A stretch of DNA of 64,000 bases from Pedobacter puniceum (GCF_009674685.1 NZ_WKJI01000002.1:62001-126000); one strand, 5' to 3'; numbered from the stretch's first letter, positions 1 to 10,502 are shown. The notes: generated from the letters alone by a model not told the origin. Made by a program: numbers and translations.

Positions 1-1287
1 TATTGTTATCCAGCTTCCAATTGGTGGGTTTGTTGCAGAAGCAATAATGTTTCTGCCAAATCTAGAAAAACGGTTACCATTCAGATCAGCCTCATTTGCC
101 CCAGCAGTAGCATGATTAGAAGTATTACCCTTTATAATGGTATAATTAATCTCCATATTACCCCCATTAACACGTACACCACCACCTGCGCCAGTGGTAG
201 AAGTTACAGAGTTACCAGTAATAGTACAATTATTTAAAATGGCATTAGTAACAGTACCACCAATACCGCCGCCATTTGTAGCAGAAGTATTACCTGAAAT
301 CGTAACATTACTAAATTCTAAGTTATTAACTGTAGCCTGAGAGAAAACTCCACCACCACTATCGGTAGCAGTATTACCACTAATCGTAGAATTTCTAACA
401 ATCAAAGAAGAACCGGTTTGGTTACAAATACCTCCACCTCTTCCTCCTGAACTTACTGTTCTATTACCACTTATGGTTGAGTTCAATATGGTTAAAGTTC
501 CTGAAACATGATTAATAGCCCCGCCTTGATTAGTAGAAGTATTATTTCTGACGATTGTACCTACTATCAAGTTGCCTGTTATTAAGCTGCCTGGCCTATG
601 GTCGATAGCGCCTCCTCCAGTGCTTGAGGTTGTACCCCCTGAAGCACCACCACAACTGTTGTTTTCTAATAATGAGTTATATATCCTTAAGATAGCTCCT
701 GTTCTAGAAATTATAGCCCCACCAATACCTCCTAAACTAGTATTATTTCTTAAAACACAATTATAAAGGTATAAAGCAGCGTTATCTCTATTAGCTATAG
801 CACCAGCATGTACACCAGAGCCACTTGTAGTATTATTTTCTATAATACTATTATATATGCTTAAATTACCTAAGTTTTCAATAGCGCCGCCTTCTGATGT
901 TGAGAAACCATTGCTAATAACCAGATTCTTTATAACAACTGTTCTAGAAGCAGAAATTGCGAAAATTCTGAAATTAGTTACGCTGTTTCTAGTTACAGTG
1001 ATACGTCCAGCAGGAGCTTCAAAAACGATATTTACATTGATGGTTGGTAGAACTCCACTAGTTAAATTAATGATACTACCTGATGGTATACTGAAATTAA
1101 TAGTGTGTGGCCCAACAGTTGCGTTAGCATCTGTAATGGCTTGCCTTAAAGAACCCGCACCTGTATCATCAGTATTACTTACTGTAAAGGTAGCTGCGTT
1201 TACTTTCATGGTTGTCAAAAGACACCAACAGAGTATAAGCCATTTTAAATGGTCTACTCGTTTCATTTGAGTAAAAAAAGATTTCAT
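1..1287 (-). CDS. Secreted beta-helix repeat protein (C-terminus outside window)
   Basis: The minus strand is open from an ATG at 1287 to the left edge, giving 428 complete codons with no stop. The N-terminus (MKSFFTQMKRVDHLKW) leads into a hydrophobic signal-like stretch ending near VNAATF, then a VSNTDDTGAGSLRQAI motif that is typical of secreted Bacteroidota beta-helix proteins. After it come many short, loosely repeated units rich in G-G-x-I, N-S-x-I and G-N-T, as expected for a right-handed parallel beta-helix. An in-frame ATG at 1266 is an alternative start. The gene begins 28 nt after the preceding gene on the same strand, so it is probably the last gene seen in the utilisation operon. 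A glycan-related or adhesive role is inference; no catalytic residues can be assigned. Confidence 0.8.
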   Translation of the reverse strand, partial: MKSFFTQMKRVDHLKWLILCWCLLTTMKVNAATFTVSNTDDTGAGSLRQAITDANATVGPHTINFSIPSGSIINLTSGVLPTINVNIVFEAPAGRITVTRNSVTNFRIFAISASRTVVIKNLVISNGFSTSEGGAIENLGNLSIYNSIIENNTTSGSGVHAGAIANRDNAALYLYNCVLRNNTSLGGIGGAIISRTGAILRIYNSLLENNSCGGASGGTTSSTGGGAIDHRPGSLITGNLIVGTIVRNNTSTNQGGAINHVSGTLTILNSTISGNRTVSSGGRGGGICNQTGSSLIVRNSTISGNTATDSGGGVFSQATVNNLEFSNVTISGNTSATNGGGIGGTVTNAILNNCTITGNSVTSTTGAGGGVRVNGGNMEINYTIIKGNTSNHATAGANEADLNGNRFSRFGRNIIASATNPPIGSWITI

Positions 1288-1315
1288 AAAATGAGTATAA
1301 TTTGATTAGTATTAG

Positions 1316-3607
1316 TTAATTCATTTTGATAAGCCAACCCTTTTTGTGGAGTTGATATCTAATTTTTTCTTTAGGCTTTAACTCTATTGTTTGATAGGGT
1401 AATATTTCATTAGATTTTAGTTGTCCTATGGAAATCTTTACCTTAGCTTCATAATTTGTTGGATTGCGTATTTCTAGTACCCCTTTACCTGCTGTGGTTT
1501 GGAGCTCAGCTTCTACATGGTCGAATACATATAATCGATTTTGATCTATAAAAACACTAGGTAATTCTGCCCCCATGAGTAGAATAGCCACTTCAGCCCA
1601 TGTTGAAAGACCTTCTATTTCTCCAATTCCTTCGTACCAATCTGTAGTACTTATTCGTTCATCTACAAAACCAAAAGGTTGCTTAGCAATAGGTTTATCA
1701 GGATGAGAAACATATTGTAGTGCTGATTGCGTGATTAACTTGAGTAGCAATAAATACTCTTCTTTCTTAGTAACCTGATATAATTTCAAAAGTGCTAATC
1801 CAGAAGCAGTACAGATACCCGGTGCCGCATGTTTATTTTGTACGTTAGCCCAAACTGTACCCACCGTAGATACTCCCAATTGATGCATTAAAGTTCCTTT
1901 TGGAAATTGAAATGAGTAAGGCATTACCCAAGTACTAAATTGGTTTACAGTTTCCTCTGCATAGGTAATCCATTCCTTCTCTTTTGTGCAATCATAAAGT
2001 GTCATAAAAGATTCTATCAAACCAAAACAACTTTCGCTATCAGGACTTTGAAGTGCATCTCCAGGACCACCTGTTGTGATTCCTTTTTTTATAAACTCTT
2101 GATAGTAATATCGAGCAGATTGTTTTGCTACATTCAGATAAACAGTATCAGCAAACCACGAAGAAGCATAAACTAAGGCTGCGGGTGTAATGGCTGCACT
2201 TGCAGAACCACCAACAACGATAACACCATTTTCACTATCTACAAACTGTCCCCATTGACCATATCTTTTCCAATTTCTTACAAATGCGTCTGAAACAGTT
2301 TTTGCTCCTTTAACCCATTTATTGAAATCATTTTGCGGAATACTTTTATCCTTCTTTAGTAATTCAAGTTGCTTAAAAGTATAATATAGAGCATCCGAAC
2401 TACTTCTTATAAGATGCCAATTTTTAGTATGAAATTTACTTGGATCTCCACTAATCCATTTTATACCATCTTCACATCGCTCATAAAAAAAACCTGAAGG
2501 GCTTATACCTGCTGGAAAAAACCAATTATTTTCTTTGATTATCCTATTTCTTGTAGTATCTGCGCCAAAAGTTAAAGCATAAGCTGTAATTTGCCCACCT
2601 ACCCATCCTGGTTTCCATTTTTTATTTCCCGTATGGGAATCAATACCATAAAACTGCTGATTTGCATTCCAATTGAATTGGTTATACTTTTTCTCAATCA
2701 AACTGTAAGCTTTTGATAATGGCAGATCTAAACGAACTGGCTGGGCAGTTTTTAAAACTTGTTGATGAATATTGAAATAATTCTGATAAAAGCTCTTTAT
2801 ATTGGAAGCTGGTAATGTATATAATTGTGCTTTTATTTGTATACTTTCTCCCTTTTTAAAAACATGACCTTTATCATAAGAAGGTGTATGGGTATTACCA
2901 ATGCTATACCTATGTAATTCTCTTACTAATGGTGAACTAACTCTTAAATAAGCTACTGCTCTAGATCTATTCTCTTCTATTTCAAAACCATAATCACCTA
3001 GTTCATTTCCTTGTTCCGCAATTAAAAATCGACTTCTATTATTAAGAGTATCTAAGAAGGCAATACAAGGAAAACTCATTCCTCCGCTTCGCTCTTGAAT
3101 TCTTGAAAATCCTTCTTCTAGATTTAATCTTGGAACATCAGAAATTACTATAGGGGCATCCAGACCTGCATCTTGTGGTAATAATATTCTGGGTGAGTAA
3201 GGTATTTTTCTGGCTAAAAATTTATTACCGTTGTAAACTGCCCCTGGCATTAAAACAAAATTTTTAGCATCCCAATTATATTGTTGCCATTCTAAACTAA
3301 CAGAAACTTGGTTTACGTTATCGCTTAAACAAGTTACTTTAAGCTTAAAATTTTCTGAGTCTGATTTACTCTTATTAAGTTCTTTTGAAAAACTTATCTG
3401 CCATTTAGTATCAGCCCAGTTAATAATCGTATCAAGGCCTAATTTTATTGAATAGGCCTGATCTTTTATACAAATATTATGACGCTCGTAATCATAAGCT
3501 CTAAAACGGATACTGTATATACCGTCTTTTACTTCGCCTGCATAACTTAAAGAAGCTATCATTAAAAGTAAACTAAATAAACTTACTACTTTATTCGTCA
3601 AAATCAT
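1316..3607 (-). CDS. Secreted protein of unknown family with helical-barrel-like C-terminal half
   Basis: About 763 residues. The ORF can be extended to 3664, but that would overlap the upstream oxidoreductase gene. The ATG at 3607 lies 4 nt after that gene's stop and begins a clear signal peptide (MILTNKVVSLFSLLLMIASL, cleaved near SYA). Residues 40-280 look beta-rich. The second half is helical and rich in Trp and Tyr, with motifs such as GGPGDALQSPDSESC and APGICTASGLALLKLY that recall (alpha/alpha) toroid glycosidases and lyases. I cannot name the family. The position in a SusCD locus suggests a carbohydrate-active or carbohydrate-binding role, which is inference. Confidence 0.75.
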   Translation of the reverse strand: MILTNKVVSLFSLLLMIASLSYAGEVKDGIYSIRFRAYDYERHNICIKDQAYSIKLGLDTIINWADTKWQISFSKELNKSKSDSENFKLKVTCLSDNVNQVSVSLEWQQYNWDAKNFVLMPGAVYNGNKFLARKIPYSPRILLPQDAGLDAPIVISDVPRLNLEEGFSRIQERSGGMSFPCIAFLDTLNNRSRFLIAEQGNELGDYGFEIEENRSRAVAYLRVSSPLVRELHRYSIGNTHTPSYDKGHVFKKGESIQIKAQLYTLPASNIKSFYQNYFNIHQQVLKTAQPVRLDLPLSKAYSLIEKKYNQFNWNANQQFYGIDSHTGNKKWKPGWVGGQITAYALTFGADTTRNRIIKENNWFFPAGISPSGFFYERCEDGIKWISGDPSKFHTKNWHLIRSSSDALYYTFKQLELLKKDKSIPQNDFNKWVKGAKTVSDAFVRNWKRYGQWGQFVDSENGVIVVGGSASAAITPAALVYASSWFADTVYLNVAKQSARYYYQEFIKKGITTGGPGDALQSPDSESCFGLIESFMTLYDCTKEKEWITYAEETVNQFSTWVMPYSFQFPKGTLMHQLGVSTVGTVWANVQNKHAAPGICTASGLALLKLYQVTKKEEYLLLLKLITQSALQYVSHPDKPIAKQPFGFVDERISTTDWYEGIGEIEGLSTWAEVAILLMGAELPSVFIDQNRLYVFDHVEAELQTTAGKGVLEIRNPTNYEAKVKISIGQLKSNEILPYQTIELKPKEKIRYQLHKKGWLIKMN

Positions 3608-3611
3608 AATA

Positions 3612-5900
3612 TCATGTATTAGCTGTGTAACATCTAATTTCAAATAAGGCTGCCGGCACATCATCCGAAGGATGTTCTAACTCAAAACGGATGCTTTTGG
3701 TATTTAAAGGCTGATCTAATTTGATAGTGTTAAGGGTTAAATAGTTACCTTTTTTTTGATAGATGAGCTTATCTTCATCATCAAATACTTTATAATTTTT
3801 GATACAAAAAGGCATCACTTCCTCTGGGTTATGCATCAAAACATTTTCTAAAGGATGATCAAAATCGGTATCAAATGAAAGCTGAATCTCTTTTATCATT
3901 ATAGGAGATTTCCATTCTAATTTTAAAGAAGGCTTTTTATCTGAAAAAGCGGCAACCCAAGCATTTGGAGTAGAAACAGGTCGTTGAATGCCATTCAAAA
4001 GATTGTTAATCTTAAACATTTGAATTGGTTTTCCAAACTTCATAGCTAAATTTTTCCCTGCAGGTCTTCTCTCTGGACACCAAAATTCAAATGTATCAAC
4101 ACCTATATCTTCTGTGGGTGTTTGTTTACCATAATTAGAAACTGCTGGATTTATCTTATTAAAAACAGATAATATTCCTGTGATGCGTTGATTACTTAAT
4201 GGTAAATGAACCAAAGGATTTTGATGAAACAAAATAAAGCCATAGGCATCCTCTTCCCACTCTTTATCAAAAACAATGGAAATGTTTTGCTTACCTGCTA
4301 CTAATTGATAGGTGATACTACTAATAGAAACATCAGGTGTATGGTTATAAATCTTTGAACTTTTTCTTAATTCTATAATCAGCGAGGTATCTTCAAGTGC
4401 ATTAACTTCTATCTCAATAGTAGGCAATTGCCCCTTATGAAAGGGTAACATTTGCGCAACACCGTTCTTTAGATCAGTAAACACTCCTGAAGCTGGTATT
4501 TCCGATAAACTTAAAGTTGAGGAAGCAGAAATAACAAGTGCCTGATGAACAAGATTATTTTTATCCTTTAGTTTTTGATGAGGTAAATGCTGTCCTATTT
4601 TTAACAACTCTTCTTGTAATTCAAAAAGATATTTTTGTCCGACCTCTCTAGGGTTAACCTGATACTTCTTAGCTATGTATGCAGCTACAGCTACAGCCTG
4701 TGCTCCGTGTGCATTTGTAGCCATTACCCTTGTAGAACCAAATGCAACATGTGAAGCAGATATAATGCGGCCTGCTAAAAATAGGTTATTAATATTCCTT
4801 GAAAAATAACATCTGTAGGGTATCCCAAATATCCCTTTACTATGCCACTGGTTACATCCTGGTTTTTCGCTATAAACACCATCTGCTGGATGTAAATCAA
4901 TAGACCATCCCCCAAATGCTACAGTATCTTCAAAAATACTTTGTTCTATAATATCTTGTTGTTTTAAGATATAATCTCCTTCAAAACGCCTGCTTTCTCT
5001 TTTTCCTGGTATGGTACCAACCCACTCTAGGGTCATAGTTTCTGCCTCTGGGAACTCTCCTGAGTTTTTAATATAATCCCATACCCCATAAACTACCTTC
5101 CACAGTTCCCATTTTATTTTTTCAGTTTCATGTATTGTATCCAACCTACCACCGTACTCTATCCACCATAATCTACAGCCATAATCCTTAGTATTAATTT
5201 TCTTATATCTTGGTATTTGCTTTATATCTGTTAAAGCATAAGAAGGAGGTACAAATTTCACTTTCCTACCAACATCCTTAGAGTAAAAGTATATTGAATG
5301 TCCTAATAGCTCACCATAACTTTTATCTGGAGCAAATTTTTCTCCAAACTCTTCTTTACTTTCAGCTCCAATTCTAAAAGCTGCACCAGCTAAAAACCCT
5401 GCAATACCATCGCCTGATGCATCTGTAAAAAGGGGTGCATATAATTTATAAGTAGTTGAATTTTGACTACAAAAGGCCGTAACACTCTCAATAGTATCTA
5501 TATCTGATTTTTCTAAATCATAAACAGCAGTATTTAATAAAAGAGTTATATTATTTTCTATTACTACTTTCTCTAAAAGAATAGTATCAAAAATTAATGG
5601 ATTACCCTCTGGATTCCGATAAGCATTTTCTAACATGATTTCATCTAGCAAACCACCCTCTCTTGCCCAACGGTTATTATTACCCATATGAGAGGTAGCC
5701 CCCAATACCCATAACCTAACTTCAGAAGAGCAGTTTCCACCTAAAATCGGACGGTCTTGTACTAATATAACTTTAACGCCTAAACGAGCCGCAGTAACTG
5801 CGCAACAAACGCCCGCCAAACCTCCTCCTATTACAACCAAATCGGCTTGTAATTCAACATTTTTAAGTACTCTTTTCTCAGGTATATAATCTTTAATCAT
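3612..5900 (-). CDS. FAD-dependent oxidoreductase (FAD_oxidored type) with C-terminal beta extension
   Basis: 762 residues. Residues 20-55 form a Rossmann dinucleotide-binding motif (LVVIGGGLAGVCCAVTAARL), followed by the GGNCSSEVR segment seen in the FAD-dependent oxidoreductases often encoded in Bacteroidota and Planctomycetota carbohydrate loci. A second FAD motif (TDASGDGIAGFLAGA) lies near residue 170, and NLFLAGRIISASHVAFG near residue 375 fits the C-terminal FAD lobe. The last ~300 residues are beta-rich and resemble a carbohydrate-binding or accessory domain. No signal peptide is visible, so it is probably cytoplasmic and may oxidise a sugar or sugar-acid intermediate. The start overlaps the symporter stop by 8 nt, which suggests translational coupling. 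Confidence 0.85.
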   Translation of the reverse strand: MIKDYIPEKRVLKNVELQADLVVIGGGLAGVCCAVTAARLGVKVILVQDRPILGGNCSSEVRLWVLGATSHMGNNNRWAREGGLLDEIMLENAYRNPEGNPLIFDTILLEKVVIENNITLLLNTAVYDLEKSDIDTIESVTAFCSQNSTTYKLYAPLFTDASGDGIAGFLAGAAFRIGAESKEEFGEKFAPDKSYGELLGHSIYFYSKDVGRKVKFVPPSYALTDIKQIPRYKKINTKDYGCRLWWIEYGGRLDTIHETEKIKWELWKVVYGVWDYIKNSGEFPEAETMTLEWVGTIPGKRESRRFEGDYILKQQDIIEQSIFEDTVAFGGWSIDLHPADGVYSEKPGCNQWHSKGIFGIPYRCYFSRNINNLFLAGRIISASHVAFGSTRVMATNAHGAQAVAVAAYIAKKYQVNPREVGQKYLFELQEELLKIGQHLPHQKLKDKNNLVHQALVISASSTLSLSEIPASGVFTDLKNGVAQMLPFHKGQLPTIEIEVNALEDTSLIIELRKSSKIYNHTPDVSISSITYQLVAGKQNISIVFDKEWEEDAYGFILFHQNPLVHLPLSNQRITGILSVFNKINPAVSNYGKQTPTEDIGVDTFEFWCPERRPAGKNLAMKFGKPIQMFKINNLLNGIQRPVSTPNAWVAAFSDKKPSLKLEWKSPIMIKEIQLSFDTDFDHPLENVLMHNPEEVMPFCIKNYKVFDDEDKLIYQKKGNYLTLNTIKLDQPLNTKSIRFELEHPSDDVPAALFEIRCYTANT

Positions 5901-7563
5901 TGATTTTAATTTTTTTTGATGCCCGCAAAGGAATAATAGCAGCTAGTAGAATAAATACTGCGACACCCGCAGTAAGGGCTTTGCCGGCAGTAGTAATAAA
6001 GGATAAAATAAATACTAATAAAGCTGTAAATGCTAATGATCCAGCTATAACCCGAAGCCCAAATCGGTTTTGCACTTTCACTTCTTTAACTTCTTCTTGT
6101 GTAGGCTCAGATTCGTTATTTTGTGCGGTCTTTGTCTCTAAATAGCTTAAATAATCTGATGATGGTTTTTTGATTAACAACTCGTTAATCAACAATAACA
6201 GAAAAGGAATTCCTATTCCCATAATCATTTGCTCAGCCCTATTAAAGCTAAATCCAGCTATCATAGGGAAAATTAACTTTAAGAATAAATTGAGAAGCAG
6301 TGTTGAAATGGTGATTTGTAGCGTAACTTTTCCACTCAATTTTTTAGAAAACAAAGCCCAAATTGGAGGTGCCAGTAATGGCCCGGCAGTAATGGAAGCA
6401 ATGCTTAACACCACCTCAACCATACCGCCGATGGCAGGAATAATTAAGGCGATTAAAATCATCCCTATGCCAAATGCCCAAGATGATAATCTTGCTACCC
6501 TCATCAATTGTTTATCCGTAGCAGCGGGATTAATTAAGCTTTTATAAATATCATTGGTAAACACTGCGGATGCTACATTGAGTGTGGTATTTGCGGTTGC
6601 AGATGTGGAAAAATACATTCCTGTAAGCATTAAGCCCATTAAACCCGGCGGAAGCACCATTTTACACACATATAGGTAAGCATTTTCGGCGTCCATGATG
6701 GAAGGGTCAATCACTTTAAACATCATAGGTGGGAGCATCCAAATAACCGGACTTATGATATATAGTGCTCCAAATAATAAGGCTACTTTTTTTGCTGAAA
6801 CTGGTGTATCTACACTGGTATAACGTTGCACAAAAGTCCAGTTTCCACCAATAAAAAATATATGGTAAATACTAAAGGCCACTATAAACCAAGCATTAAA
6901 CTCGCCATTAAATACGTTAAAGAAATTTTCGGGAGCATTTTGTACAAAGGAACTCCAGCCACCTGCTGCCTCATTGGTTAAAGGCAAAACAATAAGTACT
7001 GCTGCTAAAAGCACAACAAATTGCAAAATGTCGGTAACCATCACTGCCCACAAACCCCCAACCGCTGTGTAGGATATCATTAGGAAACCTAAAACCACCG
7101 TTGTAGGCATTAAGGGAAAGCCCAAAGAGGCACAAACCAGCTTAGCTACCGGATATAAAACCACACCTTTACTAAATATGGATACGGCCAAGAAGATATT
7201 TACATAAGTTTTTTGAGCGGTTATTCCCAAACGTTGCTTAATAAATTCGGCGGCTGTTAAATTCCCTGTTTTTTTCCATTTGGGAGCCAGGAAAAATGCA
7301 GTAACCATGGCGCCCACGGCCATGGTCCATTGAATGGTAATGGATACAAAACCATACTGATAAGCAATAGATCCCCATGCAACAAAAGTACCGGCGGAGA
7401 AAAATGACATAAAAAGGGAAAGACCGCCTATTGGCCAAGGTACAGCTTCTCCACCCGCAAAAAAAGACTTTAAGTTTGTTCCCGTACGAGCAAACATCAT
7501 CCCTATACCTAGCACAAAGGCCGAAAAAACGACTATGACAACCGTGTCAATAATTGAGTTCAT
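5893..7563 (-). CDS. Sodium:solute symporter family (SSS/SLC5) transporter
   Basis: 556 residues with about 13 hydrophobic helices. The N-terminal segment FFAGGEAVPWPIGGLSLFMSF matches the SSS-family pattern around TM2, and the pattern SISTSATANT (here YFSTSATANTTLN near residue 320) lies where SSS proteins place sodium-binding residues. A charged cytoplasmic loop (about 465-500, QNNESEPTQEEVKEVKVQ) precedes the last helices. It probably imports the mono- or oligosaccharide, or sugar acid, released by the locus across the inner membrane. It lies 2 nt from the upstream secreted-protein gene and overlaps the oxidoreductase gene, so all three are almost certainly co-transcribed. The exact substrate cannot be read. 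Confidence 0.9.
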   Translation of the reverse strand: MNSIIDTVVIVVFSAFVLGIGMMFARTGTNLKSFFAGGEAVPWPIGGLSLFMSFFSAGTFVAWGSIAYQYGFVSITIQWTMAVGAMVTAFFLAPKWKKTGNLTAAEFIKQRLGITAQKTYVNIFLAVSIFSKGVVLYPVAKLVCASLGFPLMPTTVVLGFLMISYTAVGGLWAVMVTDILQFVVLLAAVLIVLPLTNEAAGGWSSFVQNAPENFFNVFNGEFNAWFIVAFSIYHIFFIGGNWTFVQRYTSVDTPVSAKKVALLFGALYIISPVIWMLPPMMFKVIDPSIMDAENAYLYVCKMVLPPGLMGLMLTGMYFSTSATANTTLNVASAVFTNDIYKSLINPAATDKQLMRVARLSSWAFGIGMILIALIIPAIGGMVEVVLSIASITAGPLLAPPIWALFSKKLSGKVTLQITISTLLLNLFLKLIFPMIAGFSFNRAEQMIMGIGIPFLLLLINELLIKKPSSDYLSYLETKTAQNNESEPTQEEVKEVKVQNRFGLRVIAGSLAFTALLVFILSFITTAGKALTAGVAVFILLAAIIPLRASKKIKIND

Positions 7564-7565
7564 TT

Positions 7566-10400
7566 TTAATAATTAATTCGTTTCACCACTGATTCATGTT
7601 CAACTCCATTGATATCTTTGATTTTTAGCTTATAGTATATTTCCTGAGCGGGATCCGTAAGGTTAACATCAAATTCAAAAGGATAGGAGATATCAGATAT
7701 TGTATTCCACTGGCTATTACCTTTTTTATAATAAAGCGTAGCACTTGCCCAATTTTTTTCTGTACGATCAGAAAAAAGATAGAAATCTGCAAAGCCGGAA
7801 AATGTCTGAATAATCATCGCTGTTGTAGTGCCCCAAACAGAGGATGAATCCACCTCTCTGGAGAATCTATTTTCAGGAATTGATTTATTGAAATTATTTA
7901 AGTTCTTAAAAGGCACATCAACCTTTAAGCCTTTAATTTTAAAAGCAGTTAGGCCTTGAGGCTTTAGTTTAATCGATAATTCGCCATTTACAAATACCGC
8001 TTTAGAAATACTTCCATCGGTTTGGTGAATTTCCACCTGATAAACTTCATCGGTATTCCAAGGAATAATGGAAGGATTTAATCTAATTTTTTCATTTATT
8101 CCTTGATTTGAAGTATTGGCAAGGGCAATCCAAAAATCATTATCCTTGATACCACATAAATAGTTAAATGCTACACTAGCAGATTGTATGGCATTACGAG
8201 GCATCCAAATATTTACATCCTTATCAGAGAAGAAATCTCCTTGTTTGTGGCCATAAACTTTACTGGTTAAAAAAGCATATCCAGGAGCGTAAACAGAAGA
8301 GAAATTTATTTTACCTAATGATCGGGTGTGAAAATCGGTAACTAAAAAATCAGTTAGCAACGCTAGGTGTGGCCAAATATGATTGTAAAAAGTAGCATTA
8401 TATTTTATATCAATATAGGGATGCAAAGGGTAATCATATTGCTGATATACGTTGGTATGAAGTGAGGTAAAATAATAACCCGGAAAGTTTGAATAACGCC
8501 CTAGGATCGCATTTCTGCCAGCATTGATCAGTAAAGAATCTTTTGCTAAAGAACCTAACCTTAATAACCATGCAGCATGGTGTGATAGCATTACGGGCCC
8601 ATACATATATGTTGAAGGCTGCTCGGGTAGTAGGCCTGCTAAGGAGGTATGCCAAGCAGGAACTTTTTGCTCTTGTATATAGCTAGTCATATCCATGGTA
8701 GTAAAACCATAGTCGGTATTCCCTAAACGTTTGCCCGGAAATACGCTATTTACCTTTCCTCCTTGATTCACCAAAATATTGGAATCTGGAGCCATAGGGT
8801 TACTCCTTGTCCACAGTAATAATTGCCTAGCTCCGGTTACTGCTGCATCTAAAAATCTTTTATTTTGAGTTTGTTCAAAAAGTTCGGTTAAATCATAAAT
8901 ACGATAGCCAAAATCAGTAGAAAAAGCTGCTTGTTTATCTTTCAAACCTGGATCATCTTTAAAAGTAGATGAATATTGGTCGTAAACCTGCTTTAAGTAA
9001 TCATTAGCACCAGCTTCAGCTTTTAGCAAATCGTTTTTATCTTTGCTTACACGATATTTTGCAAGGTAATCTTGCCAACTTCCTCCACCGGTCTCGGTAT
9101 TAAGGTTGAGCTTTCTTGGTTTGCCAAAAATCCTTTTCAATTCTTCATAAAAAGCACTGGTTTGTCCGTTAGTTAAAATATGTAAACCTGACAATTCTCC
9201 AATTTCGGCACAAGGACCAGTTAAAAAATGGGAAGGATTTTGAGGCTGAACGCCATCTTTTATAGAAAATAAATATTTTTCTCTCGACATCATGTACTCC
9301 ATCATGGGTAATGCTCGTCGGGTATAAATTTGTTTATCGCCTGTAAGCATAGCCAAAGCTAAGGCATGCATAGCCGATACGTTCTTTACAGAACCTGGCA
9401 CATCAAACTGATAATCAGATCCCTTTAATTCTGGTATCCATCCGCCATATAAATCATTCATGGCAAAATCCAGCATATTATTGATAGTTTGATTTAAACT
9501 CACCAAAGCATTTTGACGTTCTAACTTATAGTGAAGTACATCATTATATAATGCTGGCAAGGCTTGTTGCCAAGTGCCATCATAAATAAAATACCTCATT
9601 TTGAATTTTAATTTTTGCCCCTTCTTTAACAATGAACTATCACTACCTAAAACCGGAAACATAATGGATGGCTGAGCTTTGCCATTATCGTTTCTAAGAT
9701 TTATGGCAAATCGAGAGTTGCCTAGTGTGGCATAGCGGTAAGGTATTTCAGAAACATCGGGCGCTATACCCTCTGTAAACGAACCTGTATTAACAAAGCT
9801 GGCTGCTGTTGTGCAGTATGACTCTGGTGTATAATAAACCTCTTGAGGAAATCGTTTCCACGACCACAGTAAGGGTTGATATAAAAATGATAGCGAATCT
9901 GGGTGATGTTGAGGCAAACCCTTAAAGGTAGCAGCATAGTAGCCCCTCCTTTTAGATTGAATGTTTAACTCGATAATTGGTGATTCATTGCCGTTTGGCA
10001 AAGTAACCAAGCAGGAAACAACTGCTAAAGCGTTGGATTTATATTTAATTTCAATAGCAGAAGGAAGCAGTTTAATAGCTTGAATTTCTAAAAGGCTCTT
10101 TCTGGCTATATCTTTTGGATTGGTTAAACCACTATCCTTTTCATTTTTCTTCCAGCCCAATACCGGATAAGGTATTTCTTTAGCGTTCTCGTAATTCGTC
10201 GTTACAGCTAAATCGGAAAAATAAAAATCAATTTGAGGATTTAATACTCGGCTTATATTGCCGGCCTTTTTTGTAATAATAATGGTTTTATCCTTACTGT
10301 AAATTTTGTAGGCATCGTTTTCTAATTTGATGTTTTGTGCAAAAACATTTAAAGAAAAAAGGCAGGAAACGAATAGGCTTAAATAATATCTATAGTACAT
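7566..10400 (-). CDS. Large secreted protein, unknown family, toroid-like central domain
   Basis: 944 residues with a signal peptide (MYYRYYLSLFVSCLFSLNVFAQ). Residues 30-270 are predicted beta-sandwich. Residues 300-690 are helical with repeated aromatic clusters (for example GGGSWQDYLAKYR, STDFGYRIYDLTELF, MYGPVMLSHHAAWLLRLG). Residues 770-944 are beta-rich again, with a fibronectin-like end (YYKLKIKDINGVEHESV). This layout resembles polysaccharide lyases or (alpha/alpha)6 glycosidases with beta domains on both sides, but I cannot assign a family or catalytic residues. It is the first gene after the terminator at 10479 and sits 2 nt before the symporter gene. It may be the locus's main extracellular or periplasmic enzyme; that is inference. 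Confidence 0.75.
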   Translation of the reverse strand: MYYRYYLSLFVSCLFSLNVFAQNIKLENDAYKIYSKDKTIIITKKAGNISRVLNPQIDFYFSDLAVTTNYENAKEIPYPVLGWKKNEKDSGLTNPKDIARKSLLEIQAIKLLPSAIEIKYKSNALAVVSCLVTLPNGNESPIIELNIQSKRRGYYAATFKGLPQHHPDSLSFLYQPLLWSWKRFPQEVYYTPESYCTTAASFVNTGSFTEGIAPDVSEIPYRYATLGNSRFAINLRNDNGKAQPSIMFPVLGSDSSLLKKGQKLKFKMRYFIYDGTWQQALPALYNDVLHYKLERQNALVSLNQTINNMLDFAMNDLYGGWIPELKGSDYQFDVPGSVKNVSAMHALALAMLTGDKQIYTRRALPMMEYMMSREKYLFSIKDGVQPQNPSHFLTGPCAEIGELSGLHILTNGQTSAFYEELKRIFGKPRKLNLNTETGGGSWQDYLAKYRVSKDKNDLLKAEAGANDYLKQVYDQYSSTFKDDPGLKDKQAAFSTDFGYRIYDLTELFEQTQNKRFLDAAVTGARQLLLWTRSNPMAPDSNILVNQGGKVNSVFPGKRLGNTDYGFTTMDMTSYIQEQKVPAWHTSLAGLLPEQPSTYMYGPVMLSHHAAWLLRLGSLAKDSLLINAGRNAILGRYSNFPGYYFTSLHTNVYQQYDYPLHPYIDIKYNATFYNHIWPHLALLTDFLVTDFHTRSLGKINFSSVYAPGYAFLTSKVYGHKQGDFFSDKDVNIWMPRNAIQSASVAFNYLCGIKDNDFWIALANTSNQGINEKIRLNPSIIPWNTDEVYQVEIHQTDGSISKAVFVNGELSIKLKPQGLTAFKIKGLKVDVPFKNLNNFNKSIPENRFSREVDSSSVWGTTTAMIIQTFSGFADFYLFSDRTEKNWASATLYYKKGNSQWNTISDISYPFEFDVNLTDPAQEIYYKLKIKDINGVEHESVVKRINY

Positions 10401-10478
10401 GCAGCAACCTTATGTTTTTTTCTTTTCTAGCTTTTAAAGCCATTAAACAACTAATTTTTACAGCTATTTGTAGTAAAT

Positions 10479-10502
10479 AAAGCCTTCCCGAAGGAAGGCT
10501 TT
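10479..10502 (-). terminator. Intrinsic terminator after the susCD-DUF4397 genes
   Basis: A perfect 10-bp stem (AAAGCCTTCC / GGAAGGCTTT) with a CGAA tetraloop. On the minus strand it is followed by TTATTTACTA. It lies 45 nt after the DUF4397 stop codon and before the next secreted-protein gene, so it separates high expression of susC/susD from the downstream genes. Confidence 0.75.

Noticed and set aside
572-1270. Two plus-strand ORFs over the left-end gene
   Set aside because: They are antisense to the beta-helix protein frame, have Pro/Leu-rich low-complexity translations, and have no other support.
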